Positions 46,936-56,059 of a stretch of 64,000 bases of DNA are shown here, one piece after another. The position numbers were made by a program, and so were the translations under genes. This DNA is from an uncultured Alphaproteobacteria bacterium (GTDB taxonomy: Bacteria; Pseudomonadota; Alphaproteobacteria; Rhodobacterales; Rhodobacteraceae): positions 62,001-126,000 of the forward strand of contig CACFXF010000003.1 in assembly GCA_902570265.1 (NCBI GenBank), written 5' to 3'. The notes below the pieces were generated by a model. That model worked only from the letters and a program-made list of their open reading frames with translations. It made no database searches and was not told the DNA's origin. The number at the start of each line of letters is the position of its first letter. Position 1 is the first letter of the stretch.

Positions 46936-47508
46936 TTATCTTGATTGTTCATGGTATTCTTCATTGGGAAGCATTGCTACTGCGCTAGCTACTCTATTTG
47001 TCATATTAAAGAAACCTGCTACATTAGCGATATCCCAAATATCACGGTCACTGAAACCAACATATCGAAGTTTTTGCCTATCATCTTCATTAATATCTGA
47101 ACTATTCTTTGTTATTTTTTCTGTGAATTCCAACATAGTTTTTTGTCTATCATCCAAAGGAGCCATTTTATAGTTCATTACTATCATTTCACCTAAAATA
47201 GGATTTTTTGATAATTCTCTTACAGCTGCTCCGTGTGCTACCAAGCAATAAAAACATTTGTTTATTGATGAAACTGTAACAGCAATCATCTCCCTTTCTA
47301 ATTTTGAAAGGCCACTTTCAGATAACATCAACTCATTATAAATAGAGGTAAATGCATCTAATTTATTAATATCAAAAGCATAGGCTTTTAATACATTCGG
47401 GACCATACCCAACTTTTCCTGACATATATCAAAATATTTTTTTGTATCTTCTGGTAATGGATCAACCATTGTTAAATTAAGTGCTGTGACTTTTTTAGAT
47501 GAATTCAT
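46936..47508 (-). CDS. AhpD-like peroxidase-related protein (carboxymuconolactone decarboxylase family)
   Basis: This 190-residue protein of the AhpD-like fold contains the CxxC active site in NKCFYCLVAHGAAVRE and the C-terminal FSDRDIWDIANVAGFFNMTNR typical of 'peroxidase-related enzyme' members. It probably reduces a peroxide or acts as a thiol reductase in the cytoplasm. ATG 47508 is chosen because AAGAGG lies 6 bases upstream; the ORF could otherwise extend to 47523, which overlaps that site. It precedes ureD. Confidence 0.8.
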   Translation of the reverse strand: MNSSKKVTALNLTMVDPLPEDTKKYFDICQEKLGMVPNVLKAYAFDINKLDAFTSIYNELMLSESGLSKLEREMIAVTVSSINKCFYCLVAHGAAVRELSKNPILGEMIVMNYKMAPLDDRQKTMLEFTEKITKNSSDINEDDRQKLRYVGFSDRDIWDIANVAGFFNMTNRVASAVAMLPNEEYHEQSR

Positions 47509-47573
47509 ATTATACCTCTTCATAAAAATTATTAATTATATTTCTTACCAGATAGCTAAGCATTTCAATAAAT

Positions 47574-47595
47574 AGATTTCAAAAGAAATCTTTTT
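47574..47595. terminator. hairpin between quinone reductase-like and AhpD-like genes
   Basis: AGATTTC/GAAATCT with loop AAAA (47574-47591) is followed on the plus strand by TTTT and on the minus strand by ATTTATT. It lies downstream of the minus-strand oxidoreductase, so it may end that transcript, although the minus-strand T-run is interrupted. Confidence 0.4.
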
Positions 47596-47618
47596 AATAG
47601 TCCTCAAAAAAGGAAATC

Positions 47619-48611
47619 TTAGGGTAACAAAATTATAGAACCTTCTGTCTTTCCAGACTCTATAGCCTCATGAGCCTTTACAGCATCTTTTAATGGAAAT
47701 TCATAATTCACGTTCGATTTTATTACTCCTTTAGAAATTGCATTGAATAGATCATTGGCAGTCCACTCCAGGTCATTTCGTTTTGCCACATAATGCATAA
47801 TAGCTGGTCTAGTTATAAATAGTGAACCACGACGCCCCAAATCTTGTATAACATCAATTGGGTCAGGCGGGCCAGATACATGGCCATAAGCTGCACACAT
47901 TCCCATTGGTTTTAAACTGTCTAAAGATTGCTGTAATGTATCTTTTCCAATTGCTTCATAAACTACATCACATCCTTCACCATTTGTAACTTCTTTAACT
48001 ACATTTACAAAATTTTCTTTAGATCGAACAACTGGATAATCACATCCTATGTCTTTAATAAGCTCTGCTTTATTTTCAGTAGAAACAGTGCCAATAACTA
48101 CTGCTCCTAATGCTTTTGCCCACTGGCATAAAATAAGACCCATTCCACCTGCAGCGGCATGCACTAAAACTACATCACCTGCTTTTACCCTATAAGTTCG
48201 GTGTAAAAGGTAATGTGCTGTCATTCCTTTCATGAGTAATGAAGCAACCAATTTATCATCTAGTCCACTTGGTAAATGTAACAACTTATCTGCAGGGTAA
48301 TTTCTGGATTCAGAATAACTACCAAGTGGTGGTATCCCATAAGCAACTTTATCACCAATAGAAAAATTACGAACACCTTGTCCTATACCTTCTACTATTC
48401 CAACACCTTCAAAGCCTATAATTACCGGTGGCTTTGGGACAGGCCAAGGGTGTGAAATTCCAGCTCTATGATAGGTATCTGCAAAATTTAAACCTATGGC
48501 TGTATGTTTAAGCCTTACTTCCCCCTCGCCAGGATAATTAACAGGCCATACTTGCCATTTCATCGCATTTGGTGAACCTAGCTTATGAATAACTTGGGCT
48601 TTATTAGTCAT
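47619..48611 (-). CDS. NADPH:quinone reductase-like zinc-free medium-chain dehydrogenase
   Basis: This 330-residue protein has the QOR layout: N-terminal GroES-like domain with NFADTYHRAGISHPWPVP and GFEGVGIVEGIG, then the NADPH-binding AAAGGMGLILCQWAKALGA near residue 152. Zinc-binding cysteines of true alcohol dehydrogenases are absent. It probably reduces quinones or enones in the cytoplasm. It lies 53 bases downstream of the HAD gene that has a LacI-type operator in its promoter, so it may belong to that regulon. Confidence 0.85.
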   Translation of the reverse strand: MTNKAQVIHKLGSPNAMKWQVWPVNYPGEGEVRLKHTAIGLNFADTYHRAGISHPWPVPKPPVIIGFEGVGIVEGIGQGVRNFSIGDKVAYGIPPLGSYSESRNYPADKLLHLPSGLDDKLVASLLMKGMTAHYLLHRTYRVKAGDVVLVHAAAGGMGLILCQWAKALGAVVIGTVSTENKAELIKDIGCDYPVVRSKENFVNVVKEVTNGEGCDVVYEAIGKDTLQQSLDSLKPMGMCAAYGHVSGPPDPIDVIQDLGRRGSLFITRPAIMHYVAKRNDLEWTANDLFNAISKGVIKSNVNYEFPLKDAVKAHEAIESGKTEGSIILLP

Positions 48612-48664
48612 AAATTACACCATAAAAAATAAAATAATAGCTTATGATTATAAATTTAATTTTT

Positions 48665-49321
48665 CTAGCCCAAAACTTCTTCAACTTTGCTCATTAAATT
48701 ATAAGTCAATGTATAATATTTATTACTTATTGGTATTTCAGCATACTCACCAGGAAAAAGAATACATTTAACACCAGCTTGCAATGCGCAGTTTTGATTC
48801 ACAACTGTATCTTCTATTACAATTGCTTCATCTTCCGCTAAATCAAGTATACCTAAAGCGTATTGATAGATTTCAGGATCAGGCTTAGGCTTTTCAACAT
48901 TTTTATTTGTGGTTATTAAATCAAATACTTTAAAGTCTAACTCATCAATAATAGCAGATTTAATAACATTTATATTTGACTCTGAAGTAGTTGATATAAA
49001 TCCAAGTTTTATACCATTATTCTTTGCATAGCGTATTACATCTATTACTGTTGGCCTTAAGTACAAAGTACCAGGAATTAATTCGGTAAAAAACTTTTCT
49101 TTGTAGAAATGTATAGACTGAATTTTATCCTCAGATAGGGAATTATTTGCAAATTTCCTTATTCTTTTTATACCTCCTGGTTCTGTAAGAAGATTACAAT
49201 ATGTAGCGGTATTCCAATACCAATCAACACCAACTTTTTCAAAGGCAAGATTATAACTTTTTCTTTGAATTTCTGATGTTTCTACTAAAGTTCCTATCGA
49301 CCCAAATAAGATTGCTTTCAT
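48665..49321 (-). CDS. HAD-fold CbbY-like protein lacking the catalytic Asp pair
   Basis: This 218-residue protein has the CbbY/HAD architecture (helical cap, FISTTSESN as motif II, a KPKPDPEIY lysine loop and EDEAIVIEDTVVNQNCALQAG as motif IV). However the first motif reads ILFGSIGTLVETS, where active HAD enzymes have FDxDGTL. Both the nucleophile and the acid/base Asp are missing, so classic phosphatase chemistry should not work. Relatives with FGSIGTL are found in other alphaproteobacteria as far as I recall, so this is a variant subfamily, not random decay. A LacI-type operator precedes the gene. Confidence 0.75.
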   Translation of the reverse strand: MKAILFGSIGTLVETSEIQRKSYNLAFEKVGVDWYWNTATYCNLLTEPGGIKRIRKFANNSLSEDKIQSIHFYKEKFFTELIPGTLYLRPTVIDVIRYAKNNGIKLGFISTTSESNINVIKSAIIDELDFKVFDLITTNKNVEKPKPDPEIYQYALGILDLAEDEAIVIEDTVVNQNCALQAGVKCILFPGEYAEIPISNKYYTLTYNLMSKVEEVLG

Positions 49322-49377
49322 TTTAGGATAGCTTTCATTTATTCATTACTTAGAAATTTCTTAATTAATAACTATAA

Positions 49378-49393
49378 TTGCATACGTTTGCAA
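49378..49393. promoter_or_regulatory. LacI-type operator before the HAD gene
   Basis: TTGCATACGTTTGCAA is a CG-centred 16-bp palindrome (extended to 20 bases as AA..TT) with mismatches only at one pair of positions. On the minus strand TTGCAA (49388-49393) could be a -35 box with TATTAA 17 bases downstream. The same motif occurs at 61782-61797 in front of the ABC transporter operon that encodes a LacI regulator. Confidence 0.6.
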
Positions 49394-49422
49394 TTTTTTT
49401 TTTACCCAACCAAATTTATAAA

Positions 49423-50559
49423 TTATGAAATTAAAGCAGCACCCTCTGATAATGTACTTAATTTTGCATACGCTATTTCTGGATCAACTGCACCAAATCC
49501 TGCAAAAGTACCAAAACCACAGTCAGTTCCAGCAACAACTCTATCTTTACCAACAATATTTATAAAACGTTCAATCCTCTGACGAACCAGTTCTGGATGT
49601 TCAATAAAATTAGTTGTTGTATCAACTACACCAGGTACTAAAATTTTGTTGTCAGGTATCTCAGACTTTCTATTTTTAAATACCTCCCATTCGTGTGCGT
49701 GCCTAGGATTAGATGTTTCAAACAAAATAAATTGAGCTTTCGCTTTCATTAATGTTGAGAATACTTTATTCATGTCTATGTCGCAACAGTGTGGACCTTC
49801 ATAATTCCCCCAACAAATATGTACTCTTACTTTTTCTTCGGGAATATCTCTGAGAGCATAATTTAGTGTTTCAATATGTAACTCTGCAATTTTTAAAAAT
49901 TCATCATCACTTAAATCATTAAATAACATATGTCTGCTTAAAGCTAAATCAGGACAATCCAGTTGAAGATATAAGCCTGAACCTGTAATTGTTTCGTATT
50001 CAGTTTTCATTACATCAGCAAGTGCAGCTAAATACTCTTCTCTGGAAGAATAGAATTGGTTCTGTAAAAATAATGAGATTACACCAGGAGAAGCAGCATT
50101 CATGAAACCTTTTGATACATTACATATTTTCATTGCAGTCTTTAAGTTAAAAATGTCTTTATTTAAATCAACCTGACCTTTAGATGAAACACGGTCTGTA
50201 CACATAGGCCTGGAATATGTTGGCGTTCCACCATCATCAGCTAATCGTTTTAAAAAACTTGGAAACAACTTTAAATCAGCTGGTGGATTACGAGGACTAT
50301 CTCCTGAAAAACCATTATATCTATCTTTAACATAGGTAGCATAACTTATTTTTGATGTTTCACCATCACTCACAATATCAACTCCAGAATCAACTTGCTT
50401 TTTTACTGTTTCTAGGACTGCTTTATTCATTACATTATCAAAATCATCTTGATTATATTTTTGATTATTCTCACGAGCAAAAATAAAATCTACTACTTCC
50501 TGTTTTCTTGGTAAACTACCAACGTGTGTTACTGATATTTTTTTCAAGTTGACCTCCAT
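49423..50559 (-). CDS. MetE-like (cobalamin-independent methionine synthase C-terminal domain) protein
   Basis: This 378-residue protein is a stand-alone MetE/UROD-fold catalytic domain. It has the N-terminal THVGSLPR typical of such proteins, His and Cys zinc ligands in VRVHICWGNYEG, and the last Cys in VVAGTDCGFGTF. It lacks the N-terminal half of MetE, so it may use a simple methyl donor rather than polyglutamylated methyl-THF. It is the last gene of the LacI-controlled operon, 10 bases after the hydrolase gene, which suggests methyl transfer from or to an intermediate of that pathway. Confidence 0.75.
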   Translation of the reverse strand: MEVNLKKISVTHVGSLPRKQEVVDFIFARENNQKYNQDDFDNVMNKAVLETVKKQVDSGVDIVSDGETSKISYATYVKDRYNGFSGDSPRNPPADLKLFPSFLKRLADDGGTPTYSRPMCTDRVSSKGQVDLNKDIFNLKTAMKICNVSKGFMNAASPGVISLFLQNQFYSSREEYLAALADVMKTEYETITGSGLYLQLDCPDLALSRHMLFNDLSDDEFLKIAELHIETLNYALRDIPEEKVRVHICWGNYEGPHCCDIDMNKVFSTLMKAKAQFILFETSNPRHAHEWEVFKNRKSEIPDNKILVPGVVDTTTNFIEHPELVRQRIERFINIVGKDRVVAGTDCGFGTFAGFGAVDPEIAYAKLSTLSEGAALIS

Positions 50560-50568
50560 CTTTATAAT

Positions 50569-51264
50569 TTATTGTATCAACCATTCACATAGTATTTTGT
50601 TTAAATAGGCAGGTTGCTCTAAAGTAGGTAAATGTGCAGCATCAGGTATGATTTCTAATTTAGAATTTTTAATTAAACTCTCCATTTCCATATGAACTTT
50701 GATAGGACATAATCGATCGTATTCTCCACATATTATTAAAGAAGGTACCTTTATATTTTTTAGTGTGGACTTATAGTCTTTGCGTGTAGCCAGTGCTTTT
50801 GATTGATTTATATAAATCTCCTTGCCTAAACCATTGGCCATACTTAAACATAAATCAAAAATCTCTTGGTTTTGTTTATCTTTCCTGAGATAATTATTTT
50901 TTATTTGTTGACACATAACTTCTTCTAACAGACCCTCCTTTACTAACTGGATTTGTGGTAATCTCCTAGATTTAATTTCTGACGTTTCTGATTTATAATT
51001 GGTATCCATTAAAACAATTTTCATTACTCTTTCAGGAACCTTTTTAATAATTTCCATTGCTAAGATACCTCCCATAGATAATCCAATTAAAACAAATTTT
51101 GTTGGCAAATATCTAAGGATTTCAAATGAAATATTCTCTATGGAGTTAGAACAACTTGCTGGAGTTACACATACCATATATTGTTTGGAAAATTCATTTA
51201 TTTGTGGCTGAAATAATCTAGAATCACACATCATTCCAGGAATGAAAACTAATGGATATTTCAT
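50569..51264 (-). CDS. alpha/beta hydrolase
   Basis: This 231-residue serine hydrolase has the nucleophile elbow LIGLSMGGILAME, an acid in LIICGEYDRLCPI and the His in AAHLPTLEQP. It is of the small 3-oxoadipate enol-lactonase/esterase kind without a signal peptide. It sits 1 base after the cupin gene and before the MetE-like gene, so it probably cleaves an ester or lactone intermediate of the locus. Confidence 0.8.
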   Translation of the reverse strand: MKYPLVFIPGMMCDSRLFQPQINEFSKQYMVCVTPASCSNSIENISFEILRYLPTKFVLIGLSMGGILAMEIIKKVPERVMKIVLMDTNYKSETSEIKSRRLPQIQLVKEGLLEEVMCQQIKNNYLRKDKQNQEIFDLCLSMANGLGKEIYINQSKALATRKDYKSTLKNIKVPSLIICGEYDRLCPIKVHMEMESLIKNSKLEIIPDAAHLPTLEQPAYLNKILCEWLIQ

Positions 51265-51265
51265 T

Positions 51266-52231
51266 CTATTTTTTTACAGTTGGCCCAGGTTTATCATCAG
51301 TATTTCTTATTCTATATAAAGATGAATTACCCGTCATATTTGGGAAAAGCGACCTATTCAAAAGTGGGGGTACAAGTACTGTGTCTCCAGGATTAATTAC
51401 ACTCTCTCCATGATCCCACTCAAATTTCCAATGACCTTTGACAGGCATCAATATTTCATGTCTTTCAGTAGAGTACCTTTTGTTTGAAATAGAATTTCTA
51501 GATATAAAATCTACTTCAAATCCTGGTTTATCATATAATACTCCTTTCTCCCCAATTACATTTGCAGGTTGGTTATCCGACAGTGCCATTAAATCCCAAT
51601 AGCGAGCCACATGAAAAGGTACAACATCTTTAGTACTTGGTTCAGGAAAATTTAGTAACTCTTCATCTGAAAGCAAAGGCATTTTTTTTATTCCAGAAGG
51701 TAAAGATTCACCTTTTTTCGTATCAAAAAGTCTTCCCGTTTCAGATAAAATTAAACCATGCTTTGCTGCTTCCTGAATAACATGAGGAGCCCAAATAACC
51801 CCACCCCCTGCATCATCCCCACCAAGTATCGCCATTAACATACCGTAATCAGATCCTATATTTTCAAAACCTCGAAAAATACCAGTTGGGATATTAAATA
51901 TATCGCCCTCTTCCAGTGTTACCTCACCTGCTTTTCCAGTTCTTCCCCAAAAAAATCTCCAACGACCTTTTAAAACAAAAAAAACTTCTGCTGTACGATG
52001 TGAATGTAGACTATTTCTACATTTTGGAGGTTGACCTGCTGCTCCAATGTTGAAACCAACTTTTTCATTAATGTGCACATGTTGATCTGGGCTTTCAGAG
52101 ACACCTCCACCAAGAATAGTAAAATTTTCTTTTTGATCTGATCCTGGAGTATGAGCGTCTATAAATGCTGTTTTACAGGGTTTTAAACTTCCATAACGAA
52201 CAATTTTTTGTTCCATTGCAATTTGATCCAT
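51266..52231 (-). CDS. bicupin (two-cupin-domain) protein
   Basis: This 321-residue protein has two cupin barrels. The first contains HSHRTAEVFFVLKGRWRFFW with metal-type histidines and EEGDIFNIPTGIFRGFENI; the second STERHEILMPVKGHWKFEW and NPGDTVLVPP. The pattern resembles gentisate 1,2-dioxygenase-like and other bicupin oxygenases. AGGAGATATTA precedes the start. It lies within the LacI-controlled operon between a double-SnoaL protein and a hydrolase; oxidation or isomerisation of an intermediate is likely. Confidence 0.75.
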   Translation of the reverse strand: MDQIAMEQKIVRYGSLKPCKTAFIDAHTPGSDQKENFTILGGGVSESPDQHVHINEKVGFNIGAAGQPPKCRNSLHSHRTAEVFFVLKGRWRFFWGRTGKAGEVTLEEGDIFNIPTGIFRGFENIGSDYGMLMAILGGDDAGGGVIWAPHVIQEAAKHGLILSETGRLFDTKKGESLPSGIKKMPLLSDEELLNFPEPSTKDVVPFHVARYWDLMALSDNQPANVIGEKGVLYDKPGFEVDFISRNSISNKRYSTERHEILMPVKGHWKFEWDHGESVINPGDTVLVPPLLNRSLFPNMTGNSSLYRIRNTDDKPGPTVKK

Positions 52232-52245
52232 TAATATCTCCTAAA

Positions 52246-53223
52246 TTAATAAACGGCTCCAGTATGAATTAAAATTTGTTTCCATATTGAAACATAGTCA
52301 AACAAACAATATTCTCTGCGCAATCCTTTTGGCCCAAATTCAGAATGAGAAGCACCAAGAATAAAAACATTAGCACCAGTTGGTTCTCCAAACGTACCCC
52401 ATCCGTCATGTTTTCCATTTAAAATCCATCTGACTGCGGCCCGAGGAGGCATTTTATCATCCAAGCGACCAATTTGATGACAAATTTTAAATTCTGCACT
52501 TGGGAAAGAGGACCTTAATCCCATCCAAAATTTATCTGCACCTTTATAAGAAATATCACTTATTCCCCCAGCATATTCTAAATTAACAGCTCTATCATAT
52601 TCTTTTGGAATAACAGAGAAATCTGCAGACATAATACGAGTTAAAATATCAGAATAAAGTTGACCCCACTCATTATCATTCCCAGCACCTAAATAAGGGC
52701 CTTTTATTTCATTCTCATAAGAATATGGCTTTACACAATCTTCAGGACCACCTTCTATAGAAATCAGATCACGAGCAAAGTCCTTAGGATCCCAGTCTAA
52801 TTGTTTAAGAATAGCTCCTTGATCTCTGATTAACCATTCATCATCAATTTTGTTATTTTTTGCATGGCAGTCGGCAATAATTCTGTAGTTCAGCCTCCTA
52901 CCAGTAGGCTCCCCATAAATACCTTTTGTTAAATGAGTTACAGTTGAATGAATTCTATGGGAGCTAAGCATTCCTTTCTCGGGATTACCAGACCATATTA
53001 CATCCTCTCCATATAAAGTTCTATCTGGAAATTCCGCAAGTGTAGAAATAGTTGCATCTATTACTTTTTGATTACCTACAACAACAGAACTTGGTGATCT
53101 AACTATAATGTCTTTATCATAATATTTATGTAATGAAGATATTTCTCTACCTTCCCAAATTTCTTTGGTTATACTTATTATATAATCTGGTAAATCTTTA
53201 AATTTTGGATCAAATCCCTTCAT
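52246..53223 (-). CDS. double SnoaL-like (ester cyclase/NTF2-fold) protein
   Basis: This 325-residue protein contains two SnoaL-like NTF2 domains. The first has LHKYYDKDIIVRSPSSVVVG and TLAEFPDRTLYGEDVIWSG; the second NLEYAGGISDISYKGADKFW and RSSFPSAEFKICHQIGRLDD. Such domains catalyse aldol-type cyclisations, hydrolysis or isomerisation, or simply bind ligands. It is the most divergent of the three double-SnoaL proteins in this locus. It follows the lacI-type gene by 4 bases. Confidence 0.75.
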   Translation of the reverse strand: MKGFDPKFKDLPDYIISITKEIWEGREISSLHKYYDKDIIVRSPSSVVVGNQKVIDATISTLAEFPDRTLYGEDVIWSGNPEKGMLSSHRIHSTVTHLTKGIYGEPTGRRLNYRIIADCHAKNNKIDDEWLIRDQGAILKQLDWDPKDFARDLISIEGGPEDCVKPYSYENEIKGPYLGAGNDNEWGQLYSDILTRIMSADFSVIPKEYDRAVNLEYAGGISDISYKGADKFWMGLRSSFPSAEFKICHQIGRLDDKMPPRAAVRWILNGKHDGWGTFGEPTGANVFILGASHSEFGPKGLRREYCLFDYVSIWKQILIHTGAVY

Positions 53224-53227
53224 TTGC

Positions 53228-54238
53228 CTAACCTTTTGGTATAAGTGTAGATCCCCTAATTATAAGAGGGCCGTCTACAGTAATTTTCTGCGGTTTGATT
53301 TCTTCATGCTCAATTTTTTTTAATAATATATCTACAGTTTTTTGAACCATAGTATCAACTGGCTGTTGGACAGTTGTTAAATTAAAAGAAGACCAAGATG
53401 CTGCTGGAACATCATCATAACCAACTACAGATACATCTTCTGGAATTCTAAACCCTAACTCAAAACGTAATGTATCCATAACTGCAAATGCCATATGATC
53501 ATTAGCAACAAAAACAGCATCTGGTGGATTTTTATAAAACATTTTTCTAGTTGCCTCTTTAGCCTCATCCATAACAAAATTACCAACTTTTCTGTTATAA
53601 AGTTTTGTACCATAATGTGATAATCCTGATATAAAACCTTTTTCACGATCCCTTTGTGTAGAAGCTCCTTCCCATCCTGCAATATATCCAATTTTTTTAT
53701 GACCTAATGATAAAAGGAAATCGGCTATTTTCTTACCTCCTTTAATATTATCGGAGGTAACAGATGACATTTTTGAAACATCTTGAGATCTATTGAATAA
53801 TACGATAGGAATCCCAGCACTTGTACACCTCTTTGTTAAGTTTGAAGACATAGATACAGAAGCTGTTATTATTCCATCAACTTGATAATCAAGAATTTCC
53901 TCAATTACTCCATCAATACTTTGCATATTTTTTCCAGCCATAAATATTAAAGCATGATAGCCTTTCGACTGTAATACATTTGATAGTTTTTCAATGGCCT
54001 CTGGATAAAATTGGTTCTCTAAATAAGCCACAACAATTCCTATCATTCTACTTTTACCCGATACCATTGCACGAGCCAAAACATTAGGACGGTATCCTAA
54101 ATCATTAGCAACTTTTTTGACACGTTCTGTAGTACTTTTAGAAGCAGAGGCCCCGGGTGTAAAAACTCTACTTACAGCAGATTGAGAAACACCAGCTAAT
54201 TTGGCTACTTCTGCAGAAGTTATTTTTGTATTACTCAT
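53228..54238 (-). CDS. LacI-family transcriptional regulator
   Basis: This protein of about 336 residues has the LacI HTH (SAEVAKLAGVSQSAVSRVF) with the minor-groove hinge helix RPNVLARAM, and a periplasmic-binding-protein-like ligand domain (IGIVVAYLENQFYPEAIE, PDAVFVANDHMAFAVMDTLR, VSVVGYDDVP). The start ATG 54238 overlaps the SDR stop as ATGA. It lies inside the operon it most likely represses by binding the CG-centred palindromes at 61782, 61893 and 49378. The ligand is presumably the imported substrate or a derivative. Confidence 0.92.
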   Translation of the reverse strand: MSNTKITSAEVAKLAGVSQSAVSRVFTPGASASKSTTERVKKVANDLGYRPNVLARAMVSGKSRMIGIVVAYLENQFYPEAIEKLSNVLQSKGYHALIFMAGKNMQSIDGVIEEILDYQVDGIITASVSMSSNLTKRCTSAGIPIVLFNRSQDVSKMSSVTSDNIKGGKKIADFLLSLGHKKIGYIAGWEGASTQRDREKGFISGLSHYGTKLYNRKVGNFVMDEAKEATRKMFYKNPPDAVFVANDHMAFAVMDTLRFELGFRIPEDVSVVGYDDVPAASWSSFNLTTVQQPVDTMVQKTVDILLKKIEHEEIKPQKITVDGPLIIRGSTLIPKG

Positions 54239-54999
54239 CCAGCTGTCCAACCCCCATCAATCAATAAAGAGGATCCAGTAACTAGACTTGAAGCATCTGA
54301 AGCAAGATAAACAACAGCACCCATTATATCTTCTACCTTCCCTATTCTTCCAATTTTTATTTTTTCCTCTATCCATTTTCTTTTTTCTGGTACTTCAAAT
54401 GTTTTTTTGGTCATATCTGTTAAAATGAAAGTAGGACATATAGTATTGACCCTAATATTGTGATTACCAAATTCAATTGCCATCGCTTTAGTAAAACCTT
54501 CAACTGCGTGTTTAGATGCACAGTAAACAGCTCTTTCCTGACCACCTACTAGCCCCATTTGTGAAGATATATTAATAAGTGAACCTTTTTTCTTTTCCAA
54601 AATTAAGTTTTTTGCAACTGCTTGTGTTAAGAAATATGCACCCCTTAAATTTGTATTCATAACTACATCAAAATCATGGAATACAGTATCTACAGAGGCA
54701 GAATGTTTTGCTATACCAGCAGAATTTACTAAAATGTCAAAGGTCTCTAATTTAGAAATAGTATCTGAAGTTTTTGTAATATCAGTAATATTTAACTCTA
54801 GAATTTTAACTTCAAATTCTTTTTTTTCCATTTGATGTGCTAATATTTCAAGCTTATCTTTTCTTCTTGCTGCTAGAGTAACTTTTGCCCCATGTTCAGC
54901 AAGTGCTACAGCACAAGCTGTTCCTATACCTGAAGAGGCACCTACTATTAAAGCTGTCCGCCCTTTCAACGAAAATGATGGCATTTTTGGTAATTGCAT
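54235..54999 (-). CDS. short-chain dehydrogenase/reductase
   Basis: This 254-residue SDR has the NAD(P)-binding GASSGIGTACAVALAEHGA, the structural NSAG in LVNSAGIAKHS, catalytic Ser in INISSQMG and YCASKHAVEGF with the YxxxK pair, and the C-terminal TGSSLLIDGGW. It is of the gluconate 5-dehydrogenase/3-oxoacyl reductase kind. In the locus it may oxidise a polyol or hydroxy intermediate upstream of the HpsN-like dehydrogenase. It starts 4 bases after the double-SnoaL gene. Confidence 0.88.
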   Translation of the reverse strand: MQLPKMPSFSLKGRTALIVGASSGIGTACAVALAEHGAKVTLAARRKDKLEILAHQMEKKEFEVKILELNITDITKTSDTISKLETFDILVNSAGIAKHSASVDTVFHDFDVVMNTNLRGAYFLTQAVAKNLILEKKKGSLINISSQMGLVGGQERAVYCASKHAVEGFTKAMAIEFGNHNIRVNTICPTFILTDMTKKTFEVPEKRKWIEEKIKIGRIGKVEDIMGAVVYLASDASSLVTGSSLLIDGGWTAG

Positions 55000-55002
55000 A
55001 AT

Positions 55003-56055
55003 CTATTGATCCTCTAGACTGGGAAGTGATCCTAAATTCCTAGCTTTATTAAATTCATTTAATCTTTCAAAAACATTAATACCTACTTGATTAAAAACAT
55101 CTAACAAATCTACTAGCACCCAATTCTCTCTTATTAAACCAGACTCTAATCGCCAAAAATCTAAGCTTTTTAACATAATCTCTTTATTTACTGGTGCAAT
55201 TCCTAACCAACCATCATTGGTTAAATTCATCTTCATGTTTGGCCAACCAGTTTCACATACATATGGACCAGATGCAATCCAATGTGTTTCAGCAATCCAA
55301 TTTGAATTAACATCAGAATTTTTATCTACAGTTCTATTTGGCATTCCCCTTAAAAAAGGAATTTGATGCCAATTTCTAAAACCTGAAACACCCCTACAAG
55401 CTCCAATCCCGGCTGGCCCATACCAATTAAATTTAGGGTGCCAATATTTATCCAAATTCATTATCTTGGGATCAGGATTTTCAGGATGTAGACACATGTC
55501 ACTGAGCATATTTTTTATATGATCAATACTTTCTTTACCATCTCCATGATCATCTAAGCCGTCTAATGTCATTGGGGATGGGGTACATAAATAAGCTCCT
55601 AGCTGGGGAGACATAGGCCAGGAATTTGTTTGCATCATTAGTTCTGGGATATCCCAAATTATCTGCATTTCAACAATTTTATTTTCTTCCATACAGAAAA
55701 ATTCATGATATCTCATATGAACTAAATGACCATTTGGTGGGATTTTCAAAAAAGGCTTAACGAAAGTTCCCATGTAGTTACCCATTGAACCAACCCATTT
55801 GTTACCCTCTGGGGTAGTTCCTGCTATAAGAATCATATCTCTTCTTTCTAAATCTGGAAGAGCACTTAATAAAGGCCTGTAAGCAGTATTAAAAAAACTT
55901 TCTGAACCATTCAGTATCCCAAAAGGGTGGCACATTTTTATATTTACACTATCACTGAAAAGCAATTCTAGTGACTTTTTAACATTATATTCATTAAAAC
56001 TTCTCATAGAATTTAGTAATGGTTTTACAAACTCTTTAAGTCCAAAATCTTTCAT
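55003..56055 (-). CDS. double SnoaL-like (NTF2-fold) protein, close paralogue of 61941-62948
   Basis: This 350-residue protein consists of two SnoaL-like domains. Landmarks are GSMGNYMGTFVKPFL, MRYHEFFCMEENKIVEMQII, WDIPELMMQ and in the second half WYGPAGIGACRGVSGFRNWH and ENWVLVDLLDVF. The same landmarks occur in the divergent gene at the right end of the locus. ATG 56055, 4 bases after the HpsN-like stop, is preferred; the longer frame to 56100 would overlap that gene and lacks a ribosome binding site. The reaction is unknown. Confidence 0.78.
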   Translation of the reverse strand: MKDFGLKEFVKPLLNSMRSFNEYNVKKSLELLFSDSVNIKMCHPFGILNGSESFFNTAYRPLLSALPDLERRDMILIAGTTPEGNKWVGSMGNYMGTFVKPFLKIPPNGHLVHMRYHEFFCMEENKIVEMQIIWDIPELMMQTNSWPMSPQLGAYLCTPSPMTLDGLDDHGDGKESIDHIKNMLSDMCLHPENPDPKIMNLDKYWHPKFNWYGPAGIGACRGVSGFRNWHQIPFLRGMPNRTVDKNSDVNSNWIAETHWIASGPYVCETGWPNMKMNLTNDGWLGIAPVNKEIMLKSLDFWRLESGLIRENWVLVDLLDVFNQVGINVFERLNEFNKARNLGSLPSLEDQ

Positions 56056-56059
56056 ACTT

